Counted from the stretch's first letter, positions 35,172-45,740 are shown. The stretch: DNA of 64,000 bases from Hemerocallis citrina (GCA_017893485.1 CM030363.1:172324686-172388685); one strand, 5' to 3'. Notes: generated by a model not told the origin, from the letters alone. A program made the numbers and translations.

Positions 35172-38100
35172 TATTCATCAAAATAGGATTTGAGTTTAAC
35201 AAATTTATTAAAATCCAAAAATTAATAATATAAATAGTCAATCAATTAGGGATAGAAAATAAGTTCAAATATACCATCATTGAAAATGAATAAAATCTCG
35301 ATTAGAAAACACTTTAATACAAAATTCGAAAAGAACTTAGCACAATATTATTTTATAAAAAAAAATTAAATTATAGAAAATACACAGAAAATACTAATTA
35401 TCTGATAGAGAAGATTCTTGATGGCCTTGATGATGACTATAAGGCTATTGTTGACGTTATTGAAGGCCGCGACATACCTATCTTGTTTGATGAACTTCAT
35501 GAGAAACTCATCAATCGGGAATTATCCCTCAAGCAAAGTCAACCGCTCCTCTCTTCCACTCTGGTCACGGCAATGTTGTGTCTGCCCGTCACAATGGTAG
35601 ATCTCGGACTTTCGTCTCTCGTCCCTTCTGGACACCAAACCAACCACCACTCGACCCTTTCCCATCTACTACGATCAGCCATGGGCCCTAGCAACGCCGC
35701 TCACCTGTCCGTATCTTGGTAAGTGCCAAGGATGTCGTGCTCAAGGTCATACCGTAGCCAACTGTCCTCTCTTTTAGCTGATTCCGACCAACAATGCCTC
35801 CCGGTCTTCGGCCTTTACATTCGGCCGCTCTCCCCAGTGGCAACCACGGTCACACATGCCCACTGCTAATTCCACGGACAACACTGCCTGGCTTCTTGAT
35901 TCTGGGGCCTCTCATCACGTCACTGCAGATCTGAACAATCTCTCGCTTCGCACTCTGTATGACGACCCTAAAGATATTGTTATTGGTGATGGTACTGGGT
36001 TACCTATCTTTTACACCGGTTCTTGCACTCTTAAAACTCCCTCTCATTCATTTAAATTGCATGATGTTTTGTGTGTTCCAAATATGAAACGGAATTTGAT
36101 TTCTATATCCCAATTTTGCCAAACAAATAAAACATCCATTGAATTCTTACCAATTTCTTTTGAAGGATTTAATGACGAGGGCAACACTGCTAAAGGGATG
36201 AACTAGAGATGGTGTGTATGAATGGCCTGTCCCCCCCCCCCCCTCCAACACCAACACCAACACCAAATTTGCCTACTTCAGTGTCAAAGCCTCTCCCACT
36301 GATTGGCACCACCGTCTAGGTCATTCGATCGAGTCCATTCTTCGACACATTGCGACCACTTTTTTTTTGGCATTTTCTTCATCTATTTCAAAAACTATTC
36401 ATTGCAACGACTGTTATTGCAATAAAAGTCACAAGTTACATTTTTCTCAATCCACTATTATATCTACCACTCCGCTTCAAGTTATTTTCTCTGATGTGTA
36501 GATCTCCTATTCATTCCATTGATTGTTTCAAATACTATGTCATTTTTTTTACCACTATACTCATACATCTGGTTATACCCCCTCACCCATTAATCGGATG
36601 TCTCCAAAGTTTTTCCACGCTTCAAAGCCTTAGTTGAAAACTATTTCAAAACCAAGATTATCACACTCTACTCCGATAACGGGGGGGGGGGGGGGGGGGG
36701 GGGAATACATAAGTCTCAAATCCTTCTTATCCACTTCTGGCATATCTCATCTTACCACCCATCCACACACACCAGAACACAATGGCTTCTCTGAGCGTCG
36801 CTACTGTCACATTGTCGAAAGTGGTCTCGCCTTGTTATCCTGAGCTTCCCTACCTCTTCTATTTTGGTCATATGCCTTCCTCACCGCTACCTATCTTATT
36901 AACTGTTTGCCCACTCCCACTTTAGACATGCAATCTCCTTATCACAAGCTTTTTGCTTCCTACCCAAACTATCGGAAATTACGTGTCTTTGGATGTCTCT
37001 TCTATCTATGGTTACGTCCATACTCGACCCACAAGTTAGCACATCGATCCACTCTCTGTGTTTTCCTAGGATACTCACTCACCTAAAGTGCCTATCTGTG
37101 CTACGAACCTAACTCCAAGAAATTATACTCCTCTAGGCATGTTCGCTTTGTTGAAACTGAGTTTTCCATATCCAGTTTCTCTCCTCACCTAGTTCGTTCA
37201 GATAGTACCACTTGCTCATCATGGCTCTCCATTCATCTTCTTGCTCTGATTTCTAGCACACCATCTTCGGCTCCACCTCGCAGCATGCCCTCATCAGGTA
37301 ACTTCTTGCATCCTCACACAGCTCTGCACCCCAATCCGTCGGTACCCCGCGACGAGCACACCACTTTGCCGCAACAAAACTCTTTGCCCAATCCAGAAAT
37401 TACCACACCTAACCTTCACCCCAACCAAAGGATGCCATAGCTCATTCCCCGCAGAGAAACTCCGAGTTCGCCGCGGCGAAACTCTGACAACCCACAAAAT
37501 CCACACGTTCACAATTCCGAACACAATCCAAAACCTTCACAACCCACCCGGACCTCCCCAATCATAACCCGCTCCCGCAACAACATTTCTAAGCCTATCA
37601 CCAAGCTTAACCACTCTGCTCTCCTTGCCCAAGAGATAGAACCCACTTATGTGAATCAGGCCATCAAAAATAACAAAAGGCGCCAGGCCATGTCTACAAA
37701 GTTTGATGCAATGCTTCGCAACGGTACTTTGGAGTTGGTACCTCTGGATGGAGTTCACAATACTGTCAGTTGCAAGTGGATTTTTCGCATTAAATGTTTA
37801 CCTGATGGTTCTGTTGACAGGTATAAAGTGTGTTTGGTTGCAAAGGGTTTTCATCAGCACCCCGACATAGACTATCATGAGACCTTTAGTCCTATTGTCA
37901 AACCCACCACTGTTCATTCTGTGCTTTCCATTGCAATCAGCCATGGCTGGTCTCTCCGACAACTGGACGTCAACAATTCCTTTCTTCAGGACACTCTCAC
38001 TGAAAACGTCTACATGACCCAACCTCAAGGCTTTGTTGATACTCAACATCCGCAGTATGTCTGCAAGTTGCAGAAAGCCATATATGGCCTTAAGCAAGCA

Positions 38101-39958
38101 CCCTGAGCTTGGTACAACGAACTTAGGCAATTTCTTCTCTCCTCGAGCTTCATCAACTCTGTTGCGGACGCCTCCTTATTTATAATCAACAAAAAAAAGT
38201 ATTACTCTATATACTTGTTTAGGTTGATGACATTATTATCACAGGAAATGATTCCACTGCAGTTCAAACTTTCATTGCCCGCCTTGCCCATCAGTTTTCA
38301 CTAAAGGATCTTGGTCCTCTAGACTAATTTCTTGGTGTCGAAGTGGTTCCTCATGCTAAAGGTATCATCTTGTCACAACAAAAGTATATCGCTGATCTTC
38401 TTGCGCGTTCCAAGATGATTGGTGCTTGCCCAATTGCCACTCCTTTAGCCACGACACCTACTCTCACTCTCCACTCAGGCACTTCCTTCTCAGATCCTAC
38501 TGAGTTTCGCACAATTGTAGGCAGTCTAAAATATCTCTTATTGACCCGTTCGGACATTGCATATGTGGTCAACAAACTCTCTCAATTCATGCATCATCCA
38601 ACCCACTGATCACTGGAATGCTGTCAAACGTATGCTTAGATATCTTTGTGAAACTATTGATCAGGGAATTCTTCTCCATTGCCGCTCATCTCTTGATCTT
38701 CATGCTTTTTCCGATGCTGACTGGGCTGGCAACAAAGATGATTTCACTTCTACTAGCGCATACATCGTTTATCTCGGGCAAAATCCCATTTCTTGGAGCT
38801 CTAAGAAATAATGTACCATTGCTCGATCTTTGACTAAAGCTGAGTATCGTTCAGTTGCTTCGACCGCTGCAGAACTGCGCTGGATCACCTCTCTCCTTAG
38901 TGAGCTTGGTTTCTCTTCATCTTATAAACCGGTTATATGCTGTGACAACGTGGGTGCCACCAACTTATGTTCCAATCCGGTGTTTCATTCTCGTATGAAG
39001 CATGTTGCTCTTAACTACCATTTCATTCGTGAACAAGTTCAGTATGGCACTCTTCGAGTGAGACATGTCTCGTCCATGGATCAGTTCGCAGATGCACTCA
39101 CCAAACCACTACCTCGCACACGCTTTCATCAGCTACTACTCAAGATTGGACTCTCTTCCCGGAGCTCCAACTTGCGGAGGCATATTAGAGATATCAAAAG
39201 ATAGTTTCCTTATTTAGAATATTGTACTGCTGATATTCAATTTGTATAGCTCAGCACATTGCTTAGAATTACTTTCCTATCTAGCTTAGTTTCCTGATTT
39301 CTTTGTATTTTTTAATATTAGAATTACTTTCCTATTTAGCTTAGTTTTCTCACTCCTTTGTATTTCCTAAGATTAGAATTACTTTTCTATTTAGCTTAGT
39401 TTCCAAAATTTTTTGTAATCTATTTATTCTCTTCGTTGATAATGAAAAGACATACCACTATTTTCTCAATTCTAAACTGTTATACTCTCCACCCTCCTAC
39501 TAGGTTCTTGAAGGGAAAAAAATGCAAATTGAGAAATTGCCCTTTCCTCCGGCTCCATTTAAAGGAATTTATAAATTAAAAAAATTATTATTTCCGTAAT
39601 AAGAATAAATTCAATTCATATCATAAACTAGTCATGCCAATACAATTCACTCAATTTATAGGTTAATAGATGATATCAAATGATAAAAAGTTTCATGAGT
39701 GACAAAATTTCACTCAATTAATTTTTTCACTAAACTACCCAATTGAAATGTGTAATTTTAGTTTATATGTTAACATACTAACATAGTGATGCATAATAAC
39801 ATTGATTTTTTAATTTTTAAAATTTGTAGGTAGTGGAAGCACGTGTGGAGGTCGAGGTTGGAGAGGAGCATTGCGACTATAACAGAATAAGTGGGGCTCA
39901 GTCACGTGCAGGCCAGTGGAGGTCATCCTTGCAGAGCATCGCAGAGATTGGGAGTTAA
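24414..39958 (+). CDS. PADRE / DUF4228 domain protein, three exons with giant transposon-filled introns
   Basis: Spliced model: 24414-24725, 31055-31168, 39830-39958, all phase 0 with GT/AG borders (184 aa, stop TAA). Exon 1 has the family start [17 protein letters not shown], the RIYW(S) motif, [10 protein letters not shown] and the [20 protein letters not shown] block. Exon 2 gives [17 protein letters not shown]. Exon 3 ends with the conserved [14 protein letters not shown] tail. PADRE genes are small plant proteins whose transcripts respond to pathogen and abiotic stress; their biochemical role is not settled. The donor at 24726 is chosen over the one at 24721 because only it keeps frame. 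Introns are 6329 and 8661 bp. The reading frame is intact, so the gene may still be expressed. It is the only host gene I can support in the window. Confidence 0.88.
24861..25304. mobile_element. Foldback element enclosing inverted telomere-like tracts (intron 1)
   Basis: Terminal arms of ~60 bp: CTAACAAGTATGGAAATTCC at the left, and at the right the complement of CTAACAAATATTGAAATTCC. Inside are GGGTTAAGG tracts (24998-25045), then AACCCTAA tracts (25070-25147) in the opposite orientation, bordered by mirrored TGACTATTTTGCTC / GAGCAAAATAGTCA. Non-coding. Confidence 0.7.
25305..25765. mobile_element. Tourist-like MITE (GAGCATC termini, TTA duplication)
   Basis: Termini GAGCATCAACTGTCGTTT and AAACGATAGTGGATGCTC, with TTA on both sides (25302-25304, 25766-25768). 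Contains GACGGATGAAG repeats. The same family recurs at 53187-53746. Confidence 0.7.
25847..26421 (-). mobile_element. Helitron copy 1 of a head-to-tail trio (intron 1)
   Basis: On the minus strand it begins TCTATATAATAAAACACAAA and ends with a near-perfect palindrome (CCGTAGGCACGTGCCTACGG), then GCAAATCTAG. Non-autonomous; no Rep/helicase. A (GA)n and (AAAT)n stretch lies at 26200-26275. The next copy starts at the very next base. Confidence 0.72.
26519..28328 (+). mobile_element. 5'-truncated LINE inside Helitron copy 2, 16-bp target duplication
   Basis: The 16-bp ACAATTATGTAGCTCA occurs at 26503-26518 and again at 28329-28344, exactly at the two junctions. The insert starts after the reverse transcriptase active site and ends in a short A-rich tail (GATAAAAGAAAA). 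The uninterrupted sequence is present in Helitron copies 1 and 3, which confirms the insertion. Confidence 0.9.
26530..28021 (+). pseudogene. LINE ORF2 C-terminal fragment (connection domain, zf-RVT)
   Basis: Reads [14 protein letters not shown] (~26590) and then, after frameshifts, the segment typical of plant L1 after the reverse transcriptase. 27157-27738 holds the zf-RVT region ([22 protein letters not shown]...HLLVRC), and 27738-28021 continues in another frame. Related to the LINE at 13395-16462. Not functional. Confidence 0.8.
28820..29386 (-). mobile_element. Helitron copy 3
   Basis: The 3' end is CTAG with a CCGTGGGCACGTGCCTACG hairpin. The 5' end TCTATATAATAAAATAC closes at 29386, next to T. 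A 45-bp (GA)n lies at 29147-29190. Otherwise colinear with copies 1 and 2. Confidence 0.7.
29387..29442. repeat. (TA)n/(TG)n microsatellite
   Basis: Mixed TA and TG dinucleotides with GATATA interruptions, directly beside Helitron copy 3. No function seen. Confidence 0.8.
29783..30117. mobile_element. Foldback MITE with ~130-bp arms (intron 1)
   Basis: Left arm 29783-29930 and right arm 29980-30117 are near-perfect complements: GGTGAGCACTCCGTGAGCAC...GAAGTTCATTTGCCCAT against its complement. The loop is ~55 bp. Outer ends GGTTGC/GCAACC. A 90-codon ORF across it is an artefact. Confidence 0.8.
30118..31054. other. 3' part of PADRE intron 1, no element recognised
   Basis: AT-rich intronic DNA with a polypyrimidine-rich acceptor region before 31055. 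An ACACGTGCGATGCACA box at ~30770 is a Helitron relic of the family seen at 16470. Confidence 0.5.
31055..31168 (+). CDS. Exon 2 of PADRE gene
   Basis: Acceptor TTTTTGTATAG, donor GAG/GTAATT. 38 codons, Lys/Glu-rich, starting VLKEFASKK, which continues the SFE block of exon 1. An overlapping ORF in another frame is a shadow. Confidence 0.88.
31255..32165 (-). mobile_element. Relics of short Helitrons (CACGTGC box family), intron 2
   Basis: Several pieces carry the 3'-end signature of the Helitron at 16470. At 31554 CTAGTAATATACACGTGCAA is the reverse of its hairpin plus CTAG. AACTCCAACTTTTTCATTATAA at 31736-31758 matches its 5' region inverted. More boxes occur at 31340, 31995 and 32090. Boundaries are uncertain, and a MITE interrupts at 31774. 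Confidence 0.5.
31774..31947. mobile_element. Short MITE with ~65-bp inverted repeats (intron 2)
   Basis: GGGTAAAAGGGATATGAGCA...GTGGCATGCATGT and the complementary ACATGTATGCCAC...CATACCCCCTTTTCCC leave a centre of only ~45 bp. Internal ATTTAGTAAATGAGCAAT is itself palindromic. Confidence 0.7.
32166..32546. other. Unassigned intronic stretch
   Basis: Contains a GC-rich patch (32225-32295) with CAGGGTCGGCCCTGAG, possibly a hAT terminal fragment, but no partner end was found. The rest is AT-rich with GGGTTTCGGGTT-type direct repeats at 32430-32500. Confidence 0.3.
32547..34700. other. Possible LTR-type remnant beginning TGTCACGCCCCG (intron 2)
   Basis: The start TGTCACGCCCCG resembles many plant gypsy LTRs. 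It is followed by degenerate (CAAGTGT/AACAAGTA)n at 33110-33230, GACCGATA-type repeats at 33374-33490 and a GC-rich GGCGGCGAC segment at 34140-34450. The long ORFs on both strands in that segment follow from base composition. No second LTR or primer site found. Confidence 0.3.
34835..35169. repeat. Compound microsatellite: (AT)n, (AAT)n, (AAC)n
   Basis: (AT)21 at 34835-34876, degenerate AATAATGATAACAAT tracts at 34934-35095, then pure (AAC)n and (AAT)n to 35169. Poly-Tyr/Ile/Val ORFs over it are artefacts. Confidence 0.9.
35402..39204 (+). pseudogene. copia gag-pol remnant
   Basis: In order: gag end ([15 protein letters not shown], ~35470), protease DSGASHHV (~35896), GAG-pre-integrase (WHHRLGH, ~36306), integrase pieces with [13 protein letters not shown] (~36765), reverse transcriptase ([23 protein letters not shown], ~37885-37985; a VDDIII site at ~38223), RNase H (DADWAG, ~38715) and a C-terminal [17 protein letters not shown] (~39065). 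Many frameshifts and stops. The integrase codons for the usual DNGGE motif are swollen into 23 G residues at 36681-36703, and 13 C residues occur at 36231-36243. Confidence 0.85.
35402..39480 (+). mobile_element. 5'-truncated copia retrotransposon in intron 2
   Basis: Begins within gag with no 5' LTR or primer site, and ends with an LTR-like tail after 39204. That tail holds three ~56-bp direct repeats (TTAGAATTACTTTCCTAT-TAGCTTAGTTT) at ~39262-39420 and a possible poly(A) signal. Lies in sense orientation within the PADRE intron. Confidence 0.8.
39481..39829. other. 3' end of PADRE intron 2
   Basis: AT-rich, ends in a T-rich tract and TTTGTAG acceptor. A TCATATCA-type stretch near 39615 and 39670; no element identified. 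Confidence 0.5.
39830..39958 (+). CDS. Exon 3 (last) of PADRE gene
   Basis: Acceptor TTTGTAG, 42 codons plus TAA. It ends with the W-(R/P)-S-SLQSI-E...GS signature that closes this family. The CACTA element begins ~150 bp downstream, near the expected 3' UTR. Confidence 0.88.
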   Translation, partial: VVEARVEVEVGEEHCDYNRISGAQSRAGQWRSSLQSIAEIGS

Positions 39959-40839
39959 AACTTAAGAACCCAAAGAAGAAGGAAGAAAAAAAAAAGAAAA
40001 GGAAGTTACTAATAATCTTTAAATAATGAATATATTGCCATTTATAAAATGGTTATATGTATGTTTCTCTAATTATATTTGTATGAAATGAATCAAGGAT
40101 TAAGCATCACTACAAGGAATTTGACATATAGTGACAACAAAAATTCGTAGGTAAAAGGTGAAAAACCGTAGGTATAGCCCGTAAAACCTATACCAACGGA
40201 CATATTTTTCCGTCGTTTTTAATTAGCTATACCCACGACAAAATGCCGTCACTATAGCCTATAACGACGGTTTTTTCACCCGTTGGACAAAACATCGGTG
40301 TTATACCTACGGTTTTGGATCCGTTGGTATAGATTTTAAAGACACATTTTGCTCTCCTATACCCACGGTTGAAGCTCCATTGCTATAGGTTTTAGCGATG
40401 GTTTTCGCATCCAATTATTTGAATACATACCCATCGCTCTATGCACAATTTTTTCTTTAATTACGCTTATGATAATTTAATATTTTCTTTTATAATATTA
40501 ATTCAATTATAAACCAAATACACAATGAAATAAATACATGTGTTTATGAAACAAAATTAAATAAAATTAAACTTCAATCATATTAAAAATTAATGAAGTA
40601 TTACAAACATGTCAAATTCAAATTACAAAATAGTTAAAATGTCAACCTAAAAGTACCATACTGACACATAATAAGCATATAAAGTCTTATAACAATCTCA
40701 TCCACTTAATTTCGAGGTTTGCCCCATCAACAGAAAATTAGCTTCCATTGCCAATAAATAGTGTACATCTACAACTCGCCAATAAATATCTCCGATCTAC
40801 AATGCTAACTGGAAAATCATCTCAGCAAGTTCCTGTACC

Positions 40840-41133
40840 ATCAAAAATTTAAAGGAGTAGTTATTAGGCACATTCAGCGAAGGGTAATAAAGAAAACTTG
40901 TTTGGCACAGGGCAAATCTCAAAACTATTTTACCATCAATCTACGAAAAAGAAAACCATGTAACATATCAGGAAATAAATCACTAATGGAAGTAAGTATA
41001 AACTCTTAAAAATAAACTTACTTCTAATGTATTAAAGATGGTTTTAGTAGCGTGGTGGAAAACCGTTTCAGCATAACCTCCTGAGCTTCCAGAAACCCCA
41101 TAAAGATGCCCTTCTTCATTAACATTAGTTAAC
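40840..41133 (-). pseudogene. Captured NAR1-like (Fe-only hydrogenase-like) exons
   Basis: Two exons in order. The first, 41133-41022 (AG before, GTAAGT after), encodes HLYGVSGSSGGYAETVFHHA. The second starts at 40940 after a TTTTTCGTAG acceptor and reads IDGKIVLRFALC before homology is lost. The GSSGGYAE and (V/I)DGK-VL-FALC blocks are typical of NAR1/NARF proteins, the cytosolic iron-sulphur cluster assembly factors. Only a short C-terminal part is present, so no function is expected. Family inferred from motif memory. Confidence 0.6.
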
Positions 41134-41507
41134 CTACAATAACACCTTCTTATGAAGTTACCTTTCTCGACAATTCACCAAGATACAATCTTTTGACTAT
41201 TTGACACAATATTTACTTTGTCATTGTTACAAACCCCTCACAAAAAAATCCCACAAATTCATGTCATGAAGTCTAAGCCATTAAGAATAGCTTATATGGC
41301 ACAAAATTAAGCCCACCTAGCCATGATAAAGGACAATAATGAACTAAACAAATGCAACTTACAGAGCTCAAATCAGCAGCCTTCTATGGAAGAGATTAGA
41401 TCAAATTAGATGGGCAGAGCATAAATTTATATGATATTCAAAGTAAAGAATAAATTGTTTTAATACAGCAATTGGGCTCAACAACAAAAAAGAAGTATCT
41501 GTCTTAC

Positions 41508-41574
41508 CATATCGCTGTAGTTTTTCTTCATGGTCTCATTATCCCCACCATGATAGACATGATACTTCTCATAC
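41508..41574 (-). pseudogene. Captured sterol C-24 methyltransferase (SMT1-like) exon
   Basis: A 67-nt exon with clean borders (TTTAG before, GTAAGA after) encoding YEKYHVYHGGDNE...NYSDMV. This matches the N-terminal region of plant cycloartenol C-24 methyltransferase, just before the conserved NKYYDL segment. No neighbouring SMT1 exon was found, so a single exon was taken. Confidence 0.6.
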
Positions 41575-42350
41575 CTAAACATATAAACAAACATTAGTTA
41601 CTACTTAAAAATTGCAAATATAGCAATAAACAGAACAAGCCATTGGTTCAAACCTGAAAGAATAACTAATCGAATCTAAAACTAACGGACTTCATTGTTA
41701 CTTCAGCTATTTCGCAATATACTGACATCTTTACACACATCAACTAGTTACTCAACAGTTCAATATAAATATCATGGACTTTGAACACTAAATTGCAATT
41801 CATAAAATGAAAAACCAGATCCATATAACCATGTTTTAATATTGTAGAATGCTTACGGTTCCCAAATACATGAAACACAGGAATAGAGCAGAGCAATGCA
41901 TGATAGATGCTTCTTCTTGTCTCAATATGCTAGAAGTGAGTCCAGGTCCCCAAGTTTTCCCCCAGCAGCACTCTCTTTCTCTACCACCTGAAGTATGTAG
42001 CAGTTCAAAGTAAAATATATGCTTATACTTCAATATGTTTAAACACCAGGGCAAACTTCAATATGTTTGTTTAAACACTATTATCTTCTAATAATAGTGA
42101 GTGTCTATGATGTATGTTTATGTATTTCTCAAGAAATAAATAGCGTCTCATGGCTATCTTATCTATATCATCTCAAAAAAAGAACTTTTAAGTGTACACA
42201 ATATATTATTGGCTATCAACAGTTTCTGCAATTACAACAAAAAATACATCAAGGTGTAACATGCATATAGTAGTACATATAATCAATACAAGCAAACTAG
42301 ATTTAGCAAGATAGTTAAGAAGAAATACCTGTAAATGTATTCTTAAACTC

Positions 42351-43395
42351 TTAAACATCTACCACTGTTCTTGTCACAGGTATAGACCATCTCCCCAAAT
42401 GTGCACCGTAATTAATACATTGGACTACTCCTCTGCCTGCTGGCCCATTGGGAAAATCAATGACACTTATGCTACCATCATCAAGATGTAAAGACTCCAT
42501 CCACTCTTCTGTTAATCTCAAGCAATGACATATCAGTGCAGCATGCACAGCAGGATGGCCAACAACTACCACATTTCTTTTTGTTTCTGATTCATCAGAT
42601 AATTCTTCATGCAAAGACTGCCAGGCACTTTTTTATTGTAACCATAAGTTACTAATATGCTCATTGCCAAGGCCATCTAACAATGAATCTATTGAATTCT
42701 GTTCAATATTTGAGAAGTATGTTATAATTAGAATATATAAAAACTTCTCAATCTGTGTTTAAACCAGACTGCCAAAAATATTCATGGAAAGTAACAGTGA
42801 TACTGGTATAAATTTTTTAAAGATTAACTCAACAGAACCGCCAGTATAACAGAGGAGAAACAAACACAAAGGTCGAATGGTTTACCTTGTGCGCTTGCTG
42901 AATAATCGATTCAACTTCAAGGTCCAGCATGTTCTTTACCTACATATTACGAGGCATGTAGTCAGCACCCAAGCAATCTGCTGCTTCCTGGACTTAAAAC
43001 AAGCAAGCGCATTGAGAGTAGCAAGAAACTCCTGGTTAGAATAACCTTTTTTTTAAAAACTTCTAGAGAGATTCATTTCTATTGTTAACATTTTATGTTG
43101 AACATTCAAAAAGTTTTACCTCAGTTATGGCAGTGGCAGTATCAGTTGAAAGAAATTCTTGGGCTTGATATTATACACTTCACTTTCAAGTCAAGCAGTA
43201 GTTCTGCAGTTTTCTGAGACTGCAATTTGTCGTGGTTCAGTAAGGACAGTGAACACAGTAATCTAATTCTTCAATCTTTGAAATAAGTTTGAAGGGTAAT
43301 TGTTTGATCTGGCTTTACAAATTTCAAACTTAGCTACCTGAGTAACCCCGAGCATGCTCATGGGGTCGTATCCCATACCAGATAAAATAACCTGG
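42351..43395 (-). pseudogene. Captured phosphoglycerate-mutase-family (2-carboxyarabinitol-1-phosphatase-like) gene fragment
   Basis: Four exons of the C-terminal half: 43395-43338 (GYDPMSMLGVTQ), 43219-43120 (QKTAELLLDLKV, one extra base shifts the frame), 42992-42886 (EAADCLGADY, then a TAG, then MLDLEVESIIQQ) and 42633-42351. The last exon has VVVVGHPAVHAALICHC, WMESLHLDDGSISVIDFP and GRWSIP before a natural-looking stop. This fits the plant histidine-phosphatase protein annotated as CA1P phosphatase. The catalytic N-terminal RHG motif is absent, and the frameshift and stop make it non-functional. Introns are kept, so capture was at DNA level. Confidence 0.75.
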
Positions 43396-43499
43396 AATGA
43401 AAGACATTGAAATTACTTTAATTTTAACTTTGCGAAGCATCCATAATGAAAAAGACAATCATAGAAAAGAAACTGGTTTTAGATCAGAAGAATACACAT

Positions 43500-43752
43500 T
43501 ATGCTTCATAAAGGAGGAAATAAGGGATTATTTATTTGGGCTAAATGAGGGTGGGTGTGGGGTTTTATCAGATGGGATATATCCCCGGCATTTGCAAGCG
43601 CCGGGGATTGGTGATAAGCCGGCGTTGATTACTAAACGCCGGGGTTTCTTTGGACCCCGCTGGCGCTTTCATTAAAGCGCCAGGGAATGTCCCGGCGAAA
43701 TATTTAAGCGCTGGCGTTGTTTTGCTGGGTATTCCAATATCTTTTGTAGTGT
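43500..43752 (-). mobile_element. End fragment of a second CACTA family, nested
   Basis: Contains CGCCGG-rich subterminal repeats (AAGCGCCGGGG, AAACGCCGGGG) and closes with ATATCTTTTGTAGTG, a CACTA terminus read from the minus strand. No opposite end found. The same repeat type occurs at 48770-49030. Confidence 0.55.
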
Positions 43753-44745
43753 AAGTGAATTAGCACTGGATACCCTTATTCAGTTTACACAAAACATTCA
43801 TTCTTTTTAGGATGCAAAACATTCATTCTTTTTAGCATCGAATATACACAAATTACTTTAAAATATTGATAGCCAGCTCAACGAATTCACCTCAATAATT
43901 TACAATGGCAACAAAAATATTTTCTTAAGTCATATGTAAGCATGCATTATTATAAGATACCACACATAGTCTCATAGCATCACTTAATGGAAGTATAAAA
44001 CCATGGGCACGTAAATGGACCTTCAGCAGATTTAAGACCAACAGGAAAAAAGTTAATAATTACGTTCATCTCAAAGACCATTCAAAAATCAAAGTCTATA
44101 AAACATTGGTTAATACAAATGTCATGAGTGAAGTAATAATTAGTACGTTCTTAATCAGGTTGTGCAATGGACTAACATTTATTTCTTCAAACACCTTCCA
44201 GGAATTCTTGTATTTTGACGATTGATTAAATTATCCAAGGGTGTGACTTCTGGAAGGACAGATAAAGATCAGGAATGCTGAGAAGGATTTGATAATCTGG
44301 CAAAATGCAAAGAAGATGACCTTAACACTACTGATACATATATGCAAAGTATGTATGTATGTATGCCCAACCAATTCAAGGTAAAGACACCTTTGTTGTT
44401 GTTGTTTTTATGGAAGGATACATACTTGTATTAAGTTTATGTAGTTTAAGGGCAGTTACATTGAACTTTCTCAGTAACAGATAATATAGAGAATTAAAAT
44501 TGAACATTTAGAAGATGGCATAATATATTCATACACAAGAATAACCAAAAGGAACAGAAAAGGTATGGCATCAAATACACCAAATATAGTATTTGACTTC
44601 CAAAATACCAAAAGATAGAGCACTGGATAGTGGATTCAATTAGTGCAATATATTAAAACATTGATATTAAATCAGTAAATCCAGATGCACCGGTTATCAT
44701 TGATTGAGATGTAAGCAAAGTAGCATCCAAAAGAAAACTCACCTC

Positions 44746-45040
44746 TGAAGATTTTTCTGGAGGTTCAGCAGATGCTCTTGATGCCTAATACAAATAGATA
44801 CAACCAGTAGCATCCTTAGAAATAGGACAAGAAACAAAACCAATCATGAAACAAAAATATCAATAACTCACATTGACAAATTCACCAGGATTCCCATTAT
44901 CCATAGAAGCCCTGGGCGAGGATCCCTCATCAAATTCCTCAGGAAAAATCAAGCGATGAAGTGGCAAAGGGAATGACACTGGTGTTGAGTACAGTGAGGT
45001 TGAGCTTCTCAATCTCAGATAGAGCCATAACTAGGACTCC
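44746..45040 (-). pseudogene. Two captured exons of an unidentified host gene
   Basis: Minus-strand reading: an exon ending at ~44872 (GTGAGT donor) encodes PVSFPLPLHRLIFPEEFDEGS and continues in phase into a short exon, 44789-44747 (AG/GTGAGT), encoding ASRASAEPPEKSSE. Upstream, MALSEIEKLNLT can be read at ~45028 in another frame. I do not recognise the family. Confidence 0.45.
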
Positions 45041-45379
45041 CTTCAGATTTTTGTAATGAAGAATAAATCAAGACAAGTTACAATATATTATAATGGAGCA
45101 AATTAATAAACAATATCATTTGAATTAATAAGCATTCACAAAAAACACTCACTTGGGCATTCCCACAAACAAGTGTTCTGCAACAAACAAAGATTCGAAT
45201 AACAATAGATGCAAAGCTAATAATCATCAAGATGTTTTGAGCATTCTCACGCCATCAAAATCGACATTAGCGTTAGAGAGGATGAGAATAATACCCATGG
45301 CAATCTTCTCAATGTTCTCATGGCAATCTAGGATCTAATCAGTGAAGCATGGTAAAGAACAACATGGCAATCAAAATTC

Positions 45380-45740
45380 ATCAACTAAGGGGGAAGCACC
45401 AAGCAAAATAAGCATCAAATTCATACCTCGGGTTTAATTGGAAAGGAAAACGGCGACAGTGGAAAGGAAGACGGCGGCGGCGGTGGCGATGGAGGAGCAA
45501 CGGCGATGGTGGGAAAGGAACTACGACGGTGACATGGCGGGACGCTGACGGCGACGTGGTAGGACGATGACGGCGACGTGGTGAGTCGGGGATTCGGGTG
45601 TGAGAGAGAGAGGAGAGAGAAAGGGGATTCGAGCGTGAGAGAGAGAGAGACAGAGAGGGGATTCGGGTGAGAGAGAGAAAGAGAGAAATTGTATAATTTG
45701 GGGATTTAAGATTTGGGGGGAAAATGAAAAAGTTTGGAGG
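45380..45740 (-). other. GC-rich and (GA)n segment of the CACTA element
   Basis: GGCGAC/GACGGC-rich DNA (45440-45590) followed by GAGAGA tracts (45597-45690). On the minus strand this is CT-rich like a 5' leader. The ORFs here reflect composition. Confidence 0.5.

Noticed and set aside
35009..35241. Poly-Tyr/Ile/Val ORFs
   Set aside because: Translation of AAT/AAC microsatellites.
36681..36703. Regulatory G-quadruplex
   Set aside because: A pure 23-G run within a dead pol gene. Slippage or sequencing error is simpler.
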